Source: Vallitalea longa (GTDB lineage Bacteria > Bacillota > Clostridia > Lachnospirales > Vallitaleaceae). Taken from it: DNA of 59,419 nucleotides. Shown piece after piece: positions 27,629-37,291 of this stretch. A program made the position numbers and the translations under genes. Numbering within the stretch: position 1 is the first letter of the stretch; each line of letters opens with the position of its first letter. The stretch spans positions 1 to 59,419 of the forward strand of contig NZ_BRLB01000026.1 of assembly GCF_027923465.1 (NCBI RefSeq), in the 5' to 3' direction. A model generated the notes under the pieces. The model had not been told where the DNA came from. It saw only the letters and a program-made list of their open reading frames with translations, and made no database searches.

Positions 27629-28589
27629 GAGATCAATATTCAAGCAACTTAATGTACACAGAGATGAAGTTATCGTTAGACCTAATGTTGGTGAAGATTG
27701 CTCTGCAATACAATTCGACAAAGATGAAGTATGTGTTGTATCAACAGATCCAATAACAGGTGCAGTAAAAGATATCGGGTCACTAGCGGTTAATATTACA
27801 GCCAATGATTTAGCTTCTAGTGGTGCAGAACCTGTAGGTATTCTATTAACTTTACTTCTTCCGGAAGGTTTTACTGAAGAAGAGTTAAAAAAGATTATGC
27901 GAGATGTCAATAATCAATGTGGAATATTAAATATTGAGGTAATGGGAGGACATACAGAAGTCACTAATTCAGTTAATAAACCCATTATCTCAGTAACCGG
28001 TATTGGGAAAGCCATGAAAAATAAACTTGTTCTAACAGGGAAAGCGCAAGTGGGACAAGATGTAATTATTACAAAATGGGCTGGCTTAGAAGGGACTGCA
28101 ATAATTACTAAAGATAATGAGGATAAGTTAAGGAAACATTTCAATTCAGATCTTATTGATAATGCTATAAAGCTAGGTGATTGTATTTCTGTTGTAGAAG
28201 AGGCAAAGATAGCCGTGAAACACGGAGCTACTTCTATGCATGATGTAACTGAAGGTGGTGTATTTGGAGCTCTGTGGGAAGTTGCAGCATGTTCTAATGT
28301 AGGTCTTGAAGTTAAGCTTGAAGATATTCCTATAAAACAAGAGACTATTGAAATATGCGAATATTATAACATCAATCCATATAAGCTAATTTCTAGCGGA
28401 TGCATGATTATCACTACATATGAAGGGGAATTATTAGTAGACAAGTTGAGAGAAGCAGGAATCAATTCTTCAGTAATTGGCAAAATAGTAGAAGGAAAAG
28501 ACAGAATAGTTGTTCAATCCGATACTAGAAGAGCACTAACCCCACCTAAAGCAGATGAGTTATATAAAGTTATTAATTGCCTAGATTAA
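27594..28589 (+). CDS. AIR synthase-related ATP-binding protein (HypE/PurM-like fold)
   Basis: This protein of about 331 residues belongs to the AIRS superfamily (PurM, ThiL, SelD, HypE). N-terminal motifs are VGEDCSAIQFD and STDPITGAV, and the AIRS_C part has GGHTEVT, HDVTEGGVFGALWE and SGCMII. The start is ATG 27591 or 27594, served by GAAGGAG within the end of the VanW gene; ATG 27588 is too close. It is not a PurM or ThiL by context. In clostridia such genes sit with Lrp regulators, as here, but the substrate is unknown. Confidence 0.85.
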   Translation: MKLGKVPETVLKRSIFKQLNVHRDEVIVRPNVGEDCSAIQFDKDEVCVVSTDPITGAVKDIGSLAVNITANDLASSGAEPVGILLTLLLPEGFTEEELKKIMRDVNNQCGILNIEVMGGHTEVTNSVNKPIISVTGIGKAMKNKLVLTGKAQVGQDVIITKWAGLEGTAIITKDNEDKLRKHFNSDLIDNAIKLGDCISVVEEAKIAVKHGATSMHDVTEGGVFGALWEVAACSNVGLEVKLEDIPIKQETIEICEYYNINPYKLISSGCMIITTYEGELLVDKLREAGINSSVIGKIVEGKDRIVVQSDTRRALTPPKADELYKVINCLD

Positions 28590-28621
28590 CATACAAAACA
28601 TTAAAAGTGGAGGTACTATAT

Positions 28622-29104
28622 ATGAGACAAGAAATTTTAGGTATACTAGAGCAGAATTGTAAGGTAACAGTTGATGACCTAGCCACTATATTAGAGAATC
28701 CCAAAGAAGATATTGCAAAAGAACTAAGTAAATTAGAAAAAGAACAGATTATATGTGGCTATCATACGATTATCAATTGGGACAAAACTGATATTCATAA
28801 GGTTACAGCATTGATTGAGGTAAAAGTGACTCCTCAAAGAGGACAAGGGTTTGACAAGATCGCTGAAAGAATATATAGATTCAAAGAAGTTACAGCAGTC
28901 TACCTTATGTCAGGAGGATTTGATTTAACTGTAATTATTGAAGGAAAGACTATGAAAGAAGTAGCTCTTTTCGTAGGACAGAAATTAGCGCCATTAGAAT
29001 CGGTTTTAAGTACAGCCACTCATTTTGTACTTAAAAAATATAAAGACCATGGTATAATACTAGAAAAAAATAAAAAAGACGAGAGAATGGCGGTGACACC
29101 ATAA
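28622..29104 (+). CDS. Lrp/AsnC family transcriptional regulator
   Basis: A 160-residue regulator with an N-terminal winged HTH (EILGILEQNCKVTVDDLATI and LSKLEKEQIICGYHTIIN) and a C-terminal RAM/ACT domain (VTALIEVKVTPQRG, VYLMSGGFDLTVII). ATG 28622 has GGAGG eight bases upstream. Its stop overlaps the aminotransferase start (TAATG), so the two are translationally coupled. Lrp proteins sense amino acids, which suits the neighbour. Confidence 0.92.
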   Translation: MRQEILGILEQNCKVTVDDLATILENPKEDIAKELSKLEKEQIICGYHTIINWDKTDIHKVTALIEVKVTPQRGQGFDKIAERIYRFKEVTAVYLMSGGFDLTVIIEGKTMKEVALFVGQKLAPLESVLSTATHFVLKKYKDHGIILEKNKKDERMAVTP

Positions 29105-30270
29105 TGTTGGAGCAGAAATTATCAGAGAAAGTTAAAGTAATTCCACCTTCTGGTATAAGAAAGTTTTTTGATTTAGTATCAGAAATGGAAGATGCAATAT
29201 CATTAGGGGTAGGAGAACCTGATTTTGATACCCCATGGAACATTAGAGAAGAGGGAATTTATTCTCTAGAAAAAGGAAAAACTTTTTATACATCCAATTC
29301 AGGTATGTTGGAACTTAGAGACGAAATATGTAAATATCTAAAGAGAAGATTTGAGTTAGATTATGATTATAAGACTGAAACATTGGTAACAGTTGGTGGA
29401 AGTGAAGGAATAGACCTTGCTTTTAGAGCACTTATTAATCCAGGGGATGAAGTCCTTATTCCAGAACCATGTTTCGTTTCTTATAAACCATGTGCTTTTC
29501 TAGCAGGAGGAAAACCTGTAACTATACCTCTAAAAGAAGAAAATGAGTTTAGATTAACACCAGAGGAAGTTGAACAATATGTAACAGACAAAACTAAAAT
29601 ATTGGTTTTATCATTTCCTAATAATCCGACAGGGGCTATAATGGATAGGGATGATCTCAAGAAGATTGCAGAAGTTGCGATCAAGCATGATCTGATAGTC
29701 TTATCTGATGAAATATATGCAGAGCTTACATATGCACAAAAGCATGTTTCTATAGCTTCTATTGAAGGTATGAAAGAAAGAACGATAATCATTAATGGTT
29801 TTTCAAAAGCATATTCTATGACAGGTTGGAGAATGGGTTATGCAGTAGGACCAAAAGAGGTTATAGCACCTATGACTAAGATTCACCAATATGGTATCAT
29901 GTGTGCTCCTACAACAAGTCAGTATGCAGCTATAGAAGCAGTAAAAAATAGCGATTCCGATGTACAAGAAATGAGAAACGCTTATAATGGAAGAAGAAAA
30001 GTCATGATAGAAGGATTTAGGAGAATGGGTCTAGAATGTTTTGAACCATTAGGAGCTTTTTACTTATTTCCATCTATTAAGAGGACAGGGCTGACATCTG
30101 AGGAATTCGCGAATAGATTACTTAAGGAAGAAAAGGTTGCTGTTGTACCGGGTACAGCATTTGGAGATAGTGGTGAAGGATTTATTAGATGCTCTTATGC
30201 ATATAGTATAGAAGATCTGAAATTAGCAATAAGTAGAATCGAAAAATTTGTTAGTAGGTTAATAAAATAG
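29104..30270 (+). CDS. class I/II PLP-dependent aminotransferase
   Basis: A 388-residue fold-type I aminotransferase of the aspartate/aromatic group. Visible motifs are NNPTG (173-177), SDEIYAEL (Asp202, Tyr205 contact PLP), FSKAYSMTGWRMGY with Schiff-base Lys235, and IRCSYAYS near 360 with the substrate-carboxylate Arg. The coupled Lrp gene suggests control by an amino acid. The exact substrate cannot be read off. Confidence 0.93.
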   Translation: MLEQKLSEKVKVIPPSGIRKFFDLVSEMEDAISLGVGEPDFDTPWNIREEGIYSLEKGKTFYTSNSGMLELRDEICKYLKRRFELDYDYKTETLVTVGGSEGIDLAFRALINPGDEVLIPEPCFVSYKPCAFLAGGKPVTIPLKEENEFRLTPEEVEQYVTDKTKILVLSFPNNPTGAIMDRDDLKKIAEVAIKHDLIVLSDEIYAELTYAQKHVSIASIEGMKERTIIINGFSKAYSMTGWRMGYAVGPKEVIAPMTKIHQYGIMCAPTTSQYAAIEAVKNSDSDVQEMRNAYNGRRKVMIEGFRRMGLECFEPLGAFYLFPSIKRTGLTSEEFANRLLKEEKVAVVPGTAFGDSGEGFIRCSYAYSIEDLKLAISRIEKFVSRLIK

Positions 30271-30326
30271 ATTTTAATAAATAACGTTCCAGTATGAGAA
30301 AAATAAATAGATTTATTGATAAAATA

Positions 30327-30362
30327 AAAAAGGGACTATTATATTAGAAAAGTCCCTTTTCT
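30327..30362. terminator. bidirectional terminator
   Basis: AAAAGGGACT (30327-30336) pairs with AGTCCCTTTT (30351-30360) around a 14-base loop. The A and T runs on both sides suit both the aminotransferase gene and the convergent perR-like gene. Confidence 0.88.
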
Positions 30363-30364
30363 TA

Positions 30365-30784
30365 TTAATTTGATTCTTTTTTACAGTTACCGCATATTCC
30401 ATAGAAAAATATTTTTTCATATTGAATATCAAAATCTGTATCTTCTTCTACATATTTTTTTATATTATCTAGTTTTTCAGTATTAAGGTCAAATACTTGG
30501 TTGCATTTTAGACATATCATATGAGGATGTGCTTTTACATTAGCATCATATCTAAAACTGTCTTCGCCTACATTAAATTCTTGGACCAATCCTGCTTTTT
30601 TTAGAGTGTCAAGAGTTTTGTAAACAGTAGCCAAACTCATGGTAGGATGTGTTTCTTGTAAGCATTTATATATGTGTTCTGCACTTGGATGTTCCTTGCT
30701 GTCATATAGTATCTTGAATATAGCGATTCTTTGAGGAGTAACCTTAAGTTTGTGTGCTTTTAATAGCTCAGCTATATGTTGCAT
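30365..30784 (-). CDS. perR: Fur family regulator, PerR-like
   Basis: A 139-residue Fur-family repressor with winged HTH LKVTPQRIAIFKIL and MSLATVYKTLDTLKKAGLV. It has two CxxC pairs for structural zinc (CLKC and CGNC) and the regulatory-metal region YDANVKAHPH. The Asp in YDAN matches the PerR-type ligand, which favours peroxide sensing over iron sensing. ATG 30784 follows GAAAGGAG; the earlier ATG 30802 would contain that site. The Fur/PerR assignment is by motif only. Confidence 0.88.
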   Translation of the reverse strand: MQHIAELLKAHKLKVTPQRIAIFKILYDSKEHPSAEHIYKCLQETHPTMSLATVYKTLDTLKKAGLVQEFNVGEDSFRYDANVKAHPHMICLKCNQVFDLNTEKLDNIKKYVEEDTDFDIQYEKIFFYGICGNCKKESN

Positions 30785-30801
30785 ACTATTTTCTCCTTTC
30801 A

Positions 30802-30815
30802 ATAATAATTATTAT
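30802..30815. promoter_or_regulatory. putative Per/Fur box
   Basis: ATAATAATTATTAT is a perfect 14-bp palindrome resembling the PerR box (TTATAATnATTATAA). It lies just downstream of the predicted start site of the perR-like gene, a place suited to autorepression. Confidence 0.55.
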
Positions 30816-30824
30816 CTAGTAACT

Positions 30825-30852
30825 ATTATACTCCTCTTATATTGTTTGTCAA
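30825..30852 (-). promoter_or_regulatory. sigma-A promoter of the perR-like gene
   Basis: On the minus strand TTGACA (30852-30847) and TATAAT (30830-30825) are separated by 16 bases. The AraC gene ends only 23 bases further upstream at 30875. Confidence 0.75.
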
Positions 30853-30874
30853 GTTTTGATAAGAAGGAGGAAAG

Positions 30875-31807
30875 CTACTCTGAAAGGGTAGAGCTATTTT
30901 TCCTATAATTACCAGGTGACATGCCTATATTCTTCTTGAAATCATTACAAAAATAATACTCACTATTATAACCTATTTCTTTAGCAATGGTTTTCATATC
31001 TTTATTGGTACATTTCAATAAATAGGAGGCTTTTTTCAATCGTACCATTTTTATATATTTATTAATGGTTTCTCCAGCATTATTTTTAAATAGTCTAGAA
31101 AGGTGGCTGTAACTGACATGAACTGAATTAGCTACATCTGTAACGTTTATATCTTGATAATAATTGTCTTCTATAAATTGGATAGAATTGTTGATAATGT
31201 TGTTATCGTAAGAATCACTATTATTAGTAGTACTTTTGAAGGTAGAAAGGTCTTTATTGTAAAAGTGCAATAATCTTATGATGATTTGAAAGAAAGCTAG
31301 TTGAAGTTCAAATTCAGTTAGTGGCAAATTGCCTATTTTTAATAAGTTTATTACACTTTCTATAATCGTACCATCGTCGTATAAAGGTTCTGATGTGATG
31401 TTATAAAATGCGGTAATTAATTGTTTGGATTTCAGATTACATAATGATTGACCATTGGTATTATTTAATGATATTTCCCATCTCATAGAAAAACCAGTAT
31501 GTCCTACGTTTTCTTGATTATGAGAATGCAATACTCCAGGTGCTAATATATAGAACATGCCTGGAGTAATTTTGCGTTTTATACCATTGGATGTAGTGAA
31601 AACATAATTATCAGTTATATAATGAAATTCAAAAAAAGAATGTTTATGCTTATGGATATTCCAATTGGAATCTGTATGCATATAATTGATTCCAAGTATT
31701 TTACATAGAATATCATTAACTAGAATGTCTTTATAAAATATCTTATTCAATATTATAAAATCGTTTTTATATTTTGATAGATTTATATTTAATATATTTT
31801 TAGCCAT
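30875..31807 (-). CDS. AraC family regulator with cupin-like sensor
   Basis: A 310-residue regulator with an N-terminal cupin-like ligand domain (HKHSFFEFHYI, near 54-64; PGMFYILAPGVLHSH near 83-97). The C-terminal AraC double HTH has VHVSYSHLSRLFKNNAGETI and IGYNSEYYFCNDFKKNIGMS. It lies just downstream of a UroD-family methyltransferase on the same strand and may control it. The start region has no strong ribosome site, so the N-terminus is less certain. Confidence 0.88.
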   Translation of the reverse strand: MAKNILNINLSKYKNDFIILNKIFYKDILVNDILCKILGINYMHTDSNWNIHKHKHSFFEFHYITDNYVFTTSNGIKRKITPGMFYILAPGVLHSHNQENVGHTGFSMRWEISLNNTNGQSLCNLKSKQLITAFYNITSEPLYDDGTIIESVINLLKIGNLPLTEFELQLAFFQIIIRLLHFYNKDLSTFKSTTNNSDSYDNNIINNSIQFIEDNYYQDINVTDVANSVHVSYSHLSRLFKNNAGETINKYIKMVRLKKASYLLKCTNKDMKTIAKEIGYNSEYYFCNDFKKNIGMSPGNYRKNSSTLSE

Positions 31808-31915
31808 CTATATTATATAGCCTTTCTATTGATGATTATAATTATATTAATATAGTATATCAAATTTATGTTTTCTATTCAACAAGACCATATGAAGTTT
31901 TTTAAATGTGTTTAG

Positions 31916-32923
31916 TTACGATATTTCGTTCCAAGTCTTGAATACCTGTTCTACGTTATCTGGATTAGCACCAGGACCAAATTCACATTGAGCTATGCAT
32001 CCACCATTATCCCATAAGTTGTTTTTGACATACATTACTGCATCCTTGATTTCATCTGTATTTGCGTTAGGAAGCAAGTTTTGTCTATCTATCTCACCCC
32101 AGAAAGTAATTTTACCTTTGAATTTTGATAGTTCATTCATTGGCATACAAAAGATTTGGGAATTAATAGCATCAAGTCCTAATTCTATCAGATGTGGATA
32201 AATATCTAAGATATAGCCATCTGAGTGCATAAATATTTTTTTACCATGTTTGTGTGCTATGTCTATATAATCTTTATACATGGGTTTGAACAACTCTTCC
32301 CATATACTTGGATTTATCAAAAGACTTTTTTGAGAGCCCCAGTCATCCATGAAATTTAAAGCATCTACATTGGTTTTTGCCCATTTTGTCAATAGTTTAC
32401 AATAAAACTCATGCATTTTGCTCATGAAATCCATAAGACCTTTAGGTCTAAGCATCAAATCGATAAATAGATTTTCTGTTCCTCTTATGAATTGCAACTG
32501 TTCAAAGGGTCTAGGGCAGGCACCAGCCATAACGAATTTATCGGTTTTTTTGCAGAAGTCATTTATTTTGTCATTATCTATTGTCAACCATTCTATTGGA
32601 ATATGAATATTATCTGCATCTTTCCAGTTCTCATCTTTCACTAGAGGTTCTTTTACTTCTCCTATGATACCTCTTTGATAATTAAGAAATTTACATCCCC
32701 ATGCATCGCTGGATTCTCCAATTTCAGTAGAATCTCCTACAGATATATCTTTTTCCTTGCAAAAACCAGGTGAGCCTATTATATCATCAGGATAGCTTGA
32801 GTTGATAGTTGCAAGTTCATCAGGATAATTGATATTAGCCCAAGGTAATGTCCATTTTTGCCTAGGTACTCTGTCAGGGTTATCAAAATTCAATGCCTTA
32901 AATACTAATTCTCTAGAATTCAT
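31916..32923 (-). CDS. uroporphyrinogen decarboxylase (URO-D) family protein
   Basis: A 335-residue URO-D-fold barrel. It opens with MNSRELVFKALNFDNPDRVP, typical of the methyltransferase branch (MtaA/MtbA-like), and has HSDGYILDIYPHLIELGLD and a C-terminal EFGPGANPDNV. No haem pathway genes surround it. In anaerobes this branch often acts in cobalamin-dependent methyl transfer or in sugar-linked loci with AraC regulators. Its substrate is unknown. GGGAGG lies nine bases before ATG. Confidence 0.85.
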   Translation of the reverse strand: MNSRELVFKALNFDNPDRVPRQKWTLPWANINYPDELATINSSYPDDIIGSPGFCKEKDISVGDSTEIGESSDAWGCKFLNYQRGIIGEVKEPLVKDENWKDADNIHIPIEWLTIDNDKINDFCKKTDKFVMAGACPRPFEQLQFIRGTENLFIDLMLRPKGLMDFMSKMHEFYCKLLTKWAKTNVDALNFMDDWGSQKSLLINPSIWEELFKPMYKDYIDIAHKHGKKIFMHSDGYILDIYPHLIELGLDAINSQIFCMPMNELSKFKGKITFWGEIDRQNLLPNANTDEIKDAVMYVKNNLWDNGGCIAQCEFGPGANPDNVEQVFKTWNEIS

Positions 32924-33243
32924 ATATGATTCCTCCCTTAATTAATGTATAACTTAGTATAGCAAGGTTGATAACCATTAATTTAAGAAATTATATTATC
33001 TTTTTATAAAATAATGCTATGAATTCAATATAATTATATATTATAATATATATTGATATGAAATATATAATGTTGTTAAATTTGAAAAAATATTTAATAA
33101 GTAAGATTATATATAGTTGAACAATATTATTCAATATGGTACAATATTTTCTATTGAAATATATAATTAGATGTAGTATTTTATTTAGAAGAGATGTTTA
33201 TTTATACAGAGGTATTGACTAGAAGCGAAAGGATGAAAAGCAT
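32924..33243. other. intergenic region, divergent UroD / CheX
   Basis: A 320-base, very AT-rich gap with no ORF of note. The only clear signal is the cheX promoter near 33117-33145; the minus-strand gene has its ribosome site at the left end. Confidence 0.5.
33117..33145 (+). promoter_or_regulatory. promoter of cheX-trmL
   Basis: TTGAAC (33117-33122), 17 bases and TACAAT (33140-33145). TTGAA is also part of an inverted repeat with TTCAA at 33130-33134 in the spacer, which could be a binding site. Confidence 0.65.
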
Positions 33244-33720
33244 ATGTCGGTAATAAATGTAGAGTATATTAATCCGTTTATTGGAGCTGCCCAGAAGATT
33301 TTACGAGATGTATGTCAATTAGAAACTAAATTGCAAAAGCCTTATTTGAAAGATGCTAAGTATGAGGGTGATGTGTTAGCTGTAATAATAGGTGTTACAG
33401 GTAATATAAAAGGACAAGTTATACTTACACTAAGCATTAGTGCGGCATGTAATATAGCTTCTAAGATGATGATGGGAATGCCAGTGGATCAATTGAATAA
33501 TATGGCTAAAAGTGCTATTAGTGAATTATCAAATATGATACTGGGTAATGCCGCTACCGCATTATCTCAAAAAGGATTAATAGTTGACATAACTCCACCA
33601 TCAATATGTTTAGGAAAAGATATGAATATTATGGTTAATCATTCAAAAAATATATGTGTACCATTGAAATTTAATGATGATAGTGTTTTTGAAATAAATA
33701 TATCTATAGTGGAAGAATAA
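33244..33720 (+). CDS. cheX: CheX-like phosphatase
   Basis: A 158-residue CheC/CheX-family protein. The active-site pattern ExxN is present as SELSNMILGN (Glu94, Asn97). Family members dephosphorylate CheY-P or act in other two-component systems. No chemotaxis or flagellar gene is nearby, so the partner is unknown. AAAGGATG precedes ATG 33244. It is followed after 18 bases by trmL. Confidence 0.88.
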   Translation: MSVINVEYINPFIGAAQKILRDVCQLETKLQKPYLKDAKYEGDVLAVIIGVTGNIKGQVILTLSISAACNIASKMMMGMPVDQLNNMAKSAISELSNMILGNAATALSQKGLIVDITPPSICLGKDMNIMVNHSKNICVPLKFNDDSVFEINISIVEE

Positions 33721-33738
33721 AAGATAAGGTGATCGTAT

Positions 33739-34227
33739 ATGAATATATTGTTACATGAACCAGAGATACCATATAATACTGGAAATATAGGTAGAACTTG
33801 TGTTGCTTCAGGAACAGCTTTACATCTTATCAAGCCTTTAGGATTCTTTATCGATGAAAAGTCAGTAAAAAGAGCAGGGCTTGATTATTGGGACAAGTTA
33901 GATTTACATGTATATGATGATTTCGAGGATTTCATTAATAAAAATCCTAATGCTACTATTTATATGGCAACTACTAAGGCAAAAAAAACATACACAGAAG
34001 TTGATTATGAAAAAGATAGCTTCATAATGTTTGGAAAAGAAAGTGCGGGTATACCTGAGGATATTTTAATTAAATATCCGAATACAAGTATTAGAATACC
34101 AATGGAACCTAATATCAGGTCATTGAATTTATCAAATGCTGTCGCTATCGTATTATATGAATCATTAAGACAGCAGAATTTTTCACATATGCAGTTACAA
34201 GGTGAACTCAGAAATTTTAAATGGTAG
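33739..34227 (+). CDS. trmL: tRNA (cytidine/uridine-34 2'-O)-methyltransferase
   Basis: A 162-residue SPOUT methyltransferase. It starts MNILLHEPEIPYNTGNIGRT, then has FGKESAGIPEDIL and IPMEPNIRSLNLSNAVAIVL, which form the SAM-binding trefoil knot. It 2'-O-methylates the wobble base of leucine tRNAs. AAGGTGA precedes ATG 33739. Confidence 0.95.
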   Translation: MNILLHEPEIPYNTGNIGRTCVASGTALHLIKPLGFFIDEKSVKRAGLDYWDKLDLHVYDDFEDFINKNPNATIYMATTKAKKTYTEVDYEKDSFIMFGKESAGIPEDILIKYPNTSIRIPMEPNIRSLNLSNAVAIVLYESLRQQNFSHMQLQGELRNFKW

Positions 34228-34286
34228 AGGGTAGCTCATATGGCAGTTTTTATTTAGAGAATGTGTTATATATAGTCTTTTTGTAC

Positions 34287-34323
34287 AAAAAATCTCCACC
34301 TTTTTCAAGGTAGGAGATTTTTA
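34287..34323. terminator. bidirectional terminator between trmL and gdhA
   Basis: AAAAATCTCCACCTT pairs with AAGGTAGGAGATTTTT with one bulged base. The A and T flanks suit both strands. Confidence 0.88.
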
Positions 34324-34350
34324 ACTAAGGGTATTTATTGTAAGGAATAT

Positions 34351-35772
<1,422 letters not shown>

Positions 35773-35847
35773 TTATATCATATAATCCACTAGTTTAATA
35801 GGGTTTTATATAACTTTATTAAAAATTTTGTGTGTTAAAATATTAAA

Positions 35848-35880
35848 TATGATGCAAGTTAGTAATAATATTGCATCATA
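35848..35880. promoter_or_regulatory. 10-bp inverted repeat upstream of gdhA
   Basis: TATGATGCAA (35848-35857) and TTGCATCATA (35871-35880) are perfect inverted copies separated by 13 bases. A related GATGCAATATGATT sits near 35715. No T tract follows, so an operator is more likely than a terminator. Confidence 0.4.
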
Positions 35881-36047
35881 AATATATATGCTATTAGAAA
35901 GATATAAATATTCAACAAAAACAAAATAATTATCTCTTGTTTTTGTGTATTTTAGCCTAATAACATATGGTTATAAAAAGAGGTAATCTTTATTTATTAA
36001 TTATAAAAGAATAAATATAATAATATATATAATGAAATAGATATAGA

Positions 36048-36094
36048 AATCACACATTAATCTTAATAACTATAATAATGATTAATGTGTGATT
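36048..36094 (-). terminator. terminator of gerQ
   Basis: AATCACACATTAATC (36048-36062) and GATTAATGTGTGATT (36080-36094) form a perfect 15-bp stem with a 17-base loop. Read on the minus strand it is followed by a T-rich tail and lies downstream of gerQ. Confidence 0.7.
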
Positions 36095-36180
36095 ATGGAT
36101 AAGCTTACAATGTAATCAACCCACTAATAAGGATATTTCACCTTATAATTATAATATTATAAATAAAGTGTTTTATGTTT

Positions 36181-36600
36181 TTATTCATCAGGTATTTCAA
36201 CAAATTTTATGGAATATAAATCTGCTATGACGTCTTCGTTTGTTTTAATATCACGTAATACTATATGGTCTACACCTACTTCTTGTAGAATACCATCTTT
36301 ATCAATGAATGTACCAGTACCAAGTAAGAAGTTTACTTTCATGAACTTACCTATTTTAGTTCTTAGATATCCTTGAAGATAATCAGGATTAGTTATGACT
36401 GGTGGTAAACGTCTTACAGCATTATTATTGTTATTAGTATCATTTGTTTGGTTATCATTATCGTTATCTATTTGACTAGTATATCTATTGGAAGCCATTG
36501 TTTGTCTTGTAGGTATTCGTTTAGAGTAAGGATAAGACCTATTTTGTCTTGTGGATGAACTGTACGTATTAGGCATATATTGTTGATTATTTCTATACAT
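36181..36600 (-). CDS. gerQ: spore coat protein GerQ-like
   Basis: A 139-residue protein with a variable Asn/Ser/Arg-rich first half and a conserved C-terminal domain (about 70-139): NPDYLQGYLRTKIGKFMKVN and EVGVDHIVLRDIKTNEDVI. That domain matches the GerQ family, which in Bacillus holds CwlJ in the spore coat. The cwlJ gene lies immediately upstream on the same strand, the Bacillus arrangement. Expected expression is in the mother cell late in sporulation. Confidence 0.87.
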   Translation of the reverse strand: MYRNNQQYMPNTYSSSTRQNRSYPYSKRIPTRQTMASNRYTSQIDNDNDNQTNDTNNNNNAVRRLPPVITNPDYLQGYLRTKIGKFMKVNFLLGTGTFIDKDGILQEVGVDHIVLRDIKTNEDVIADLYSIKFVEIPDE

Positions 36601-36667
36601 AAATAACTCCTTTATAAATAATTTTTATGATATTAATTCGATAGGAAATTATATAATCTATCATTAA

Positions 36668-37111
36668 CTAAGTGTCTTTGTATATTTCTGTAGGATCAAA
36701 GAAACAGTGTTTTCGTATTCTCTGATTGATAACTCCTGATTTGTTGTATGGGAAATATATGGGACATTCAGGATCAAAAGGGTTCATATACCATAAAGTA
36801 GGGTCAAGGTTATATAATTTATTACCTGCTAAAGCCCAATCAGCTATATCATAATGAATTTGTTCAGGAGGACTAGCCCAGATAGTCTGAGGGTTTGCTA
36901 CACCGCCTAATACTGATCTTACACAATCAAATTGACCGGGCTGGAATATAACTTTTCTAAGGTCGCCTTGATTGACTCGTTGATATTCTCCTTCAGCTGC
37001 ATGAACTCTATTCATTACTACAGTTGCAACTGCTTTCATTCCAGTTTCTCCTTCTCCTCCAGCTTCGCATTTTATTATTCTGGCGAGTAGTTCTCTAGCT
37101 GAATAAGCCAT
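36668..37111 (-). CDS. cwlJ: spore cortex hydrolase CwlJ-like
   Basis: A 147-residue hydrolase_2 (SleB/CwlJ) protein that degrades spore cortex peptidoglycan at germination. ARIIKCEAGGEGETGMKAVA contains the catalytic Glu region, followed by VVMNRVHA and QFDCV. It has no signal peptide or peptidoglycan-binding domain, as in CwlJ rather than SleB. It is cotranscribed with gerQ 67 bases on. Confidence 0.92.
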   Translation of the reverse strand: MAYSARELLARIIKCEAGGEGETGMKAVATVVMNRVHAAEGEYQRVNQGDLRKVIFQPGQFDCVRSVLGGVANPQTIWASPPEQIHYDIADWALAGNKLYNLDPTLWYMNPFDPECPIYFPYNKSGVINQRIRKHCFFDPTEIYKDT

Positions 37112-37245
37112 CTTTTCATACCTTTTTTGCGTATACTTAATATATTATATTAATTATAAATGAAAGTTGATACATAATATTATTTAATAAGTTAAAAATA
37201 TTATAACTTTCTAATATACACTATAATATAGGTTTTGAGGAATAG

Positions 37246-37288
37246 AAAAAAACCCGATGTTAGATAATATAGTTTCTAACATCAGGGT
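37246..37288 (-). terminator. terminator of the two-component operon
   Basis: On the minus strand ACCCTGATGTTAGA pairs with TCTAACATCGGGT (one bulge), followed by a T run at 37251-37246. It lies just after the kinase stop. Confidence 0.88.
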
Positions 37289-37291
37289 CGT

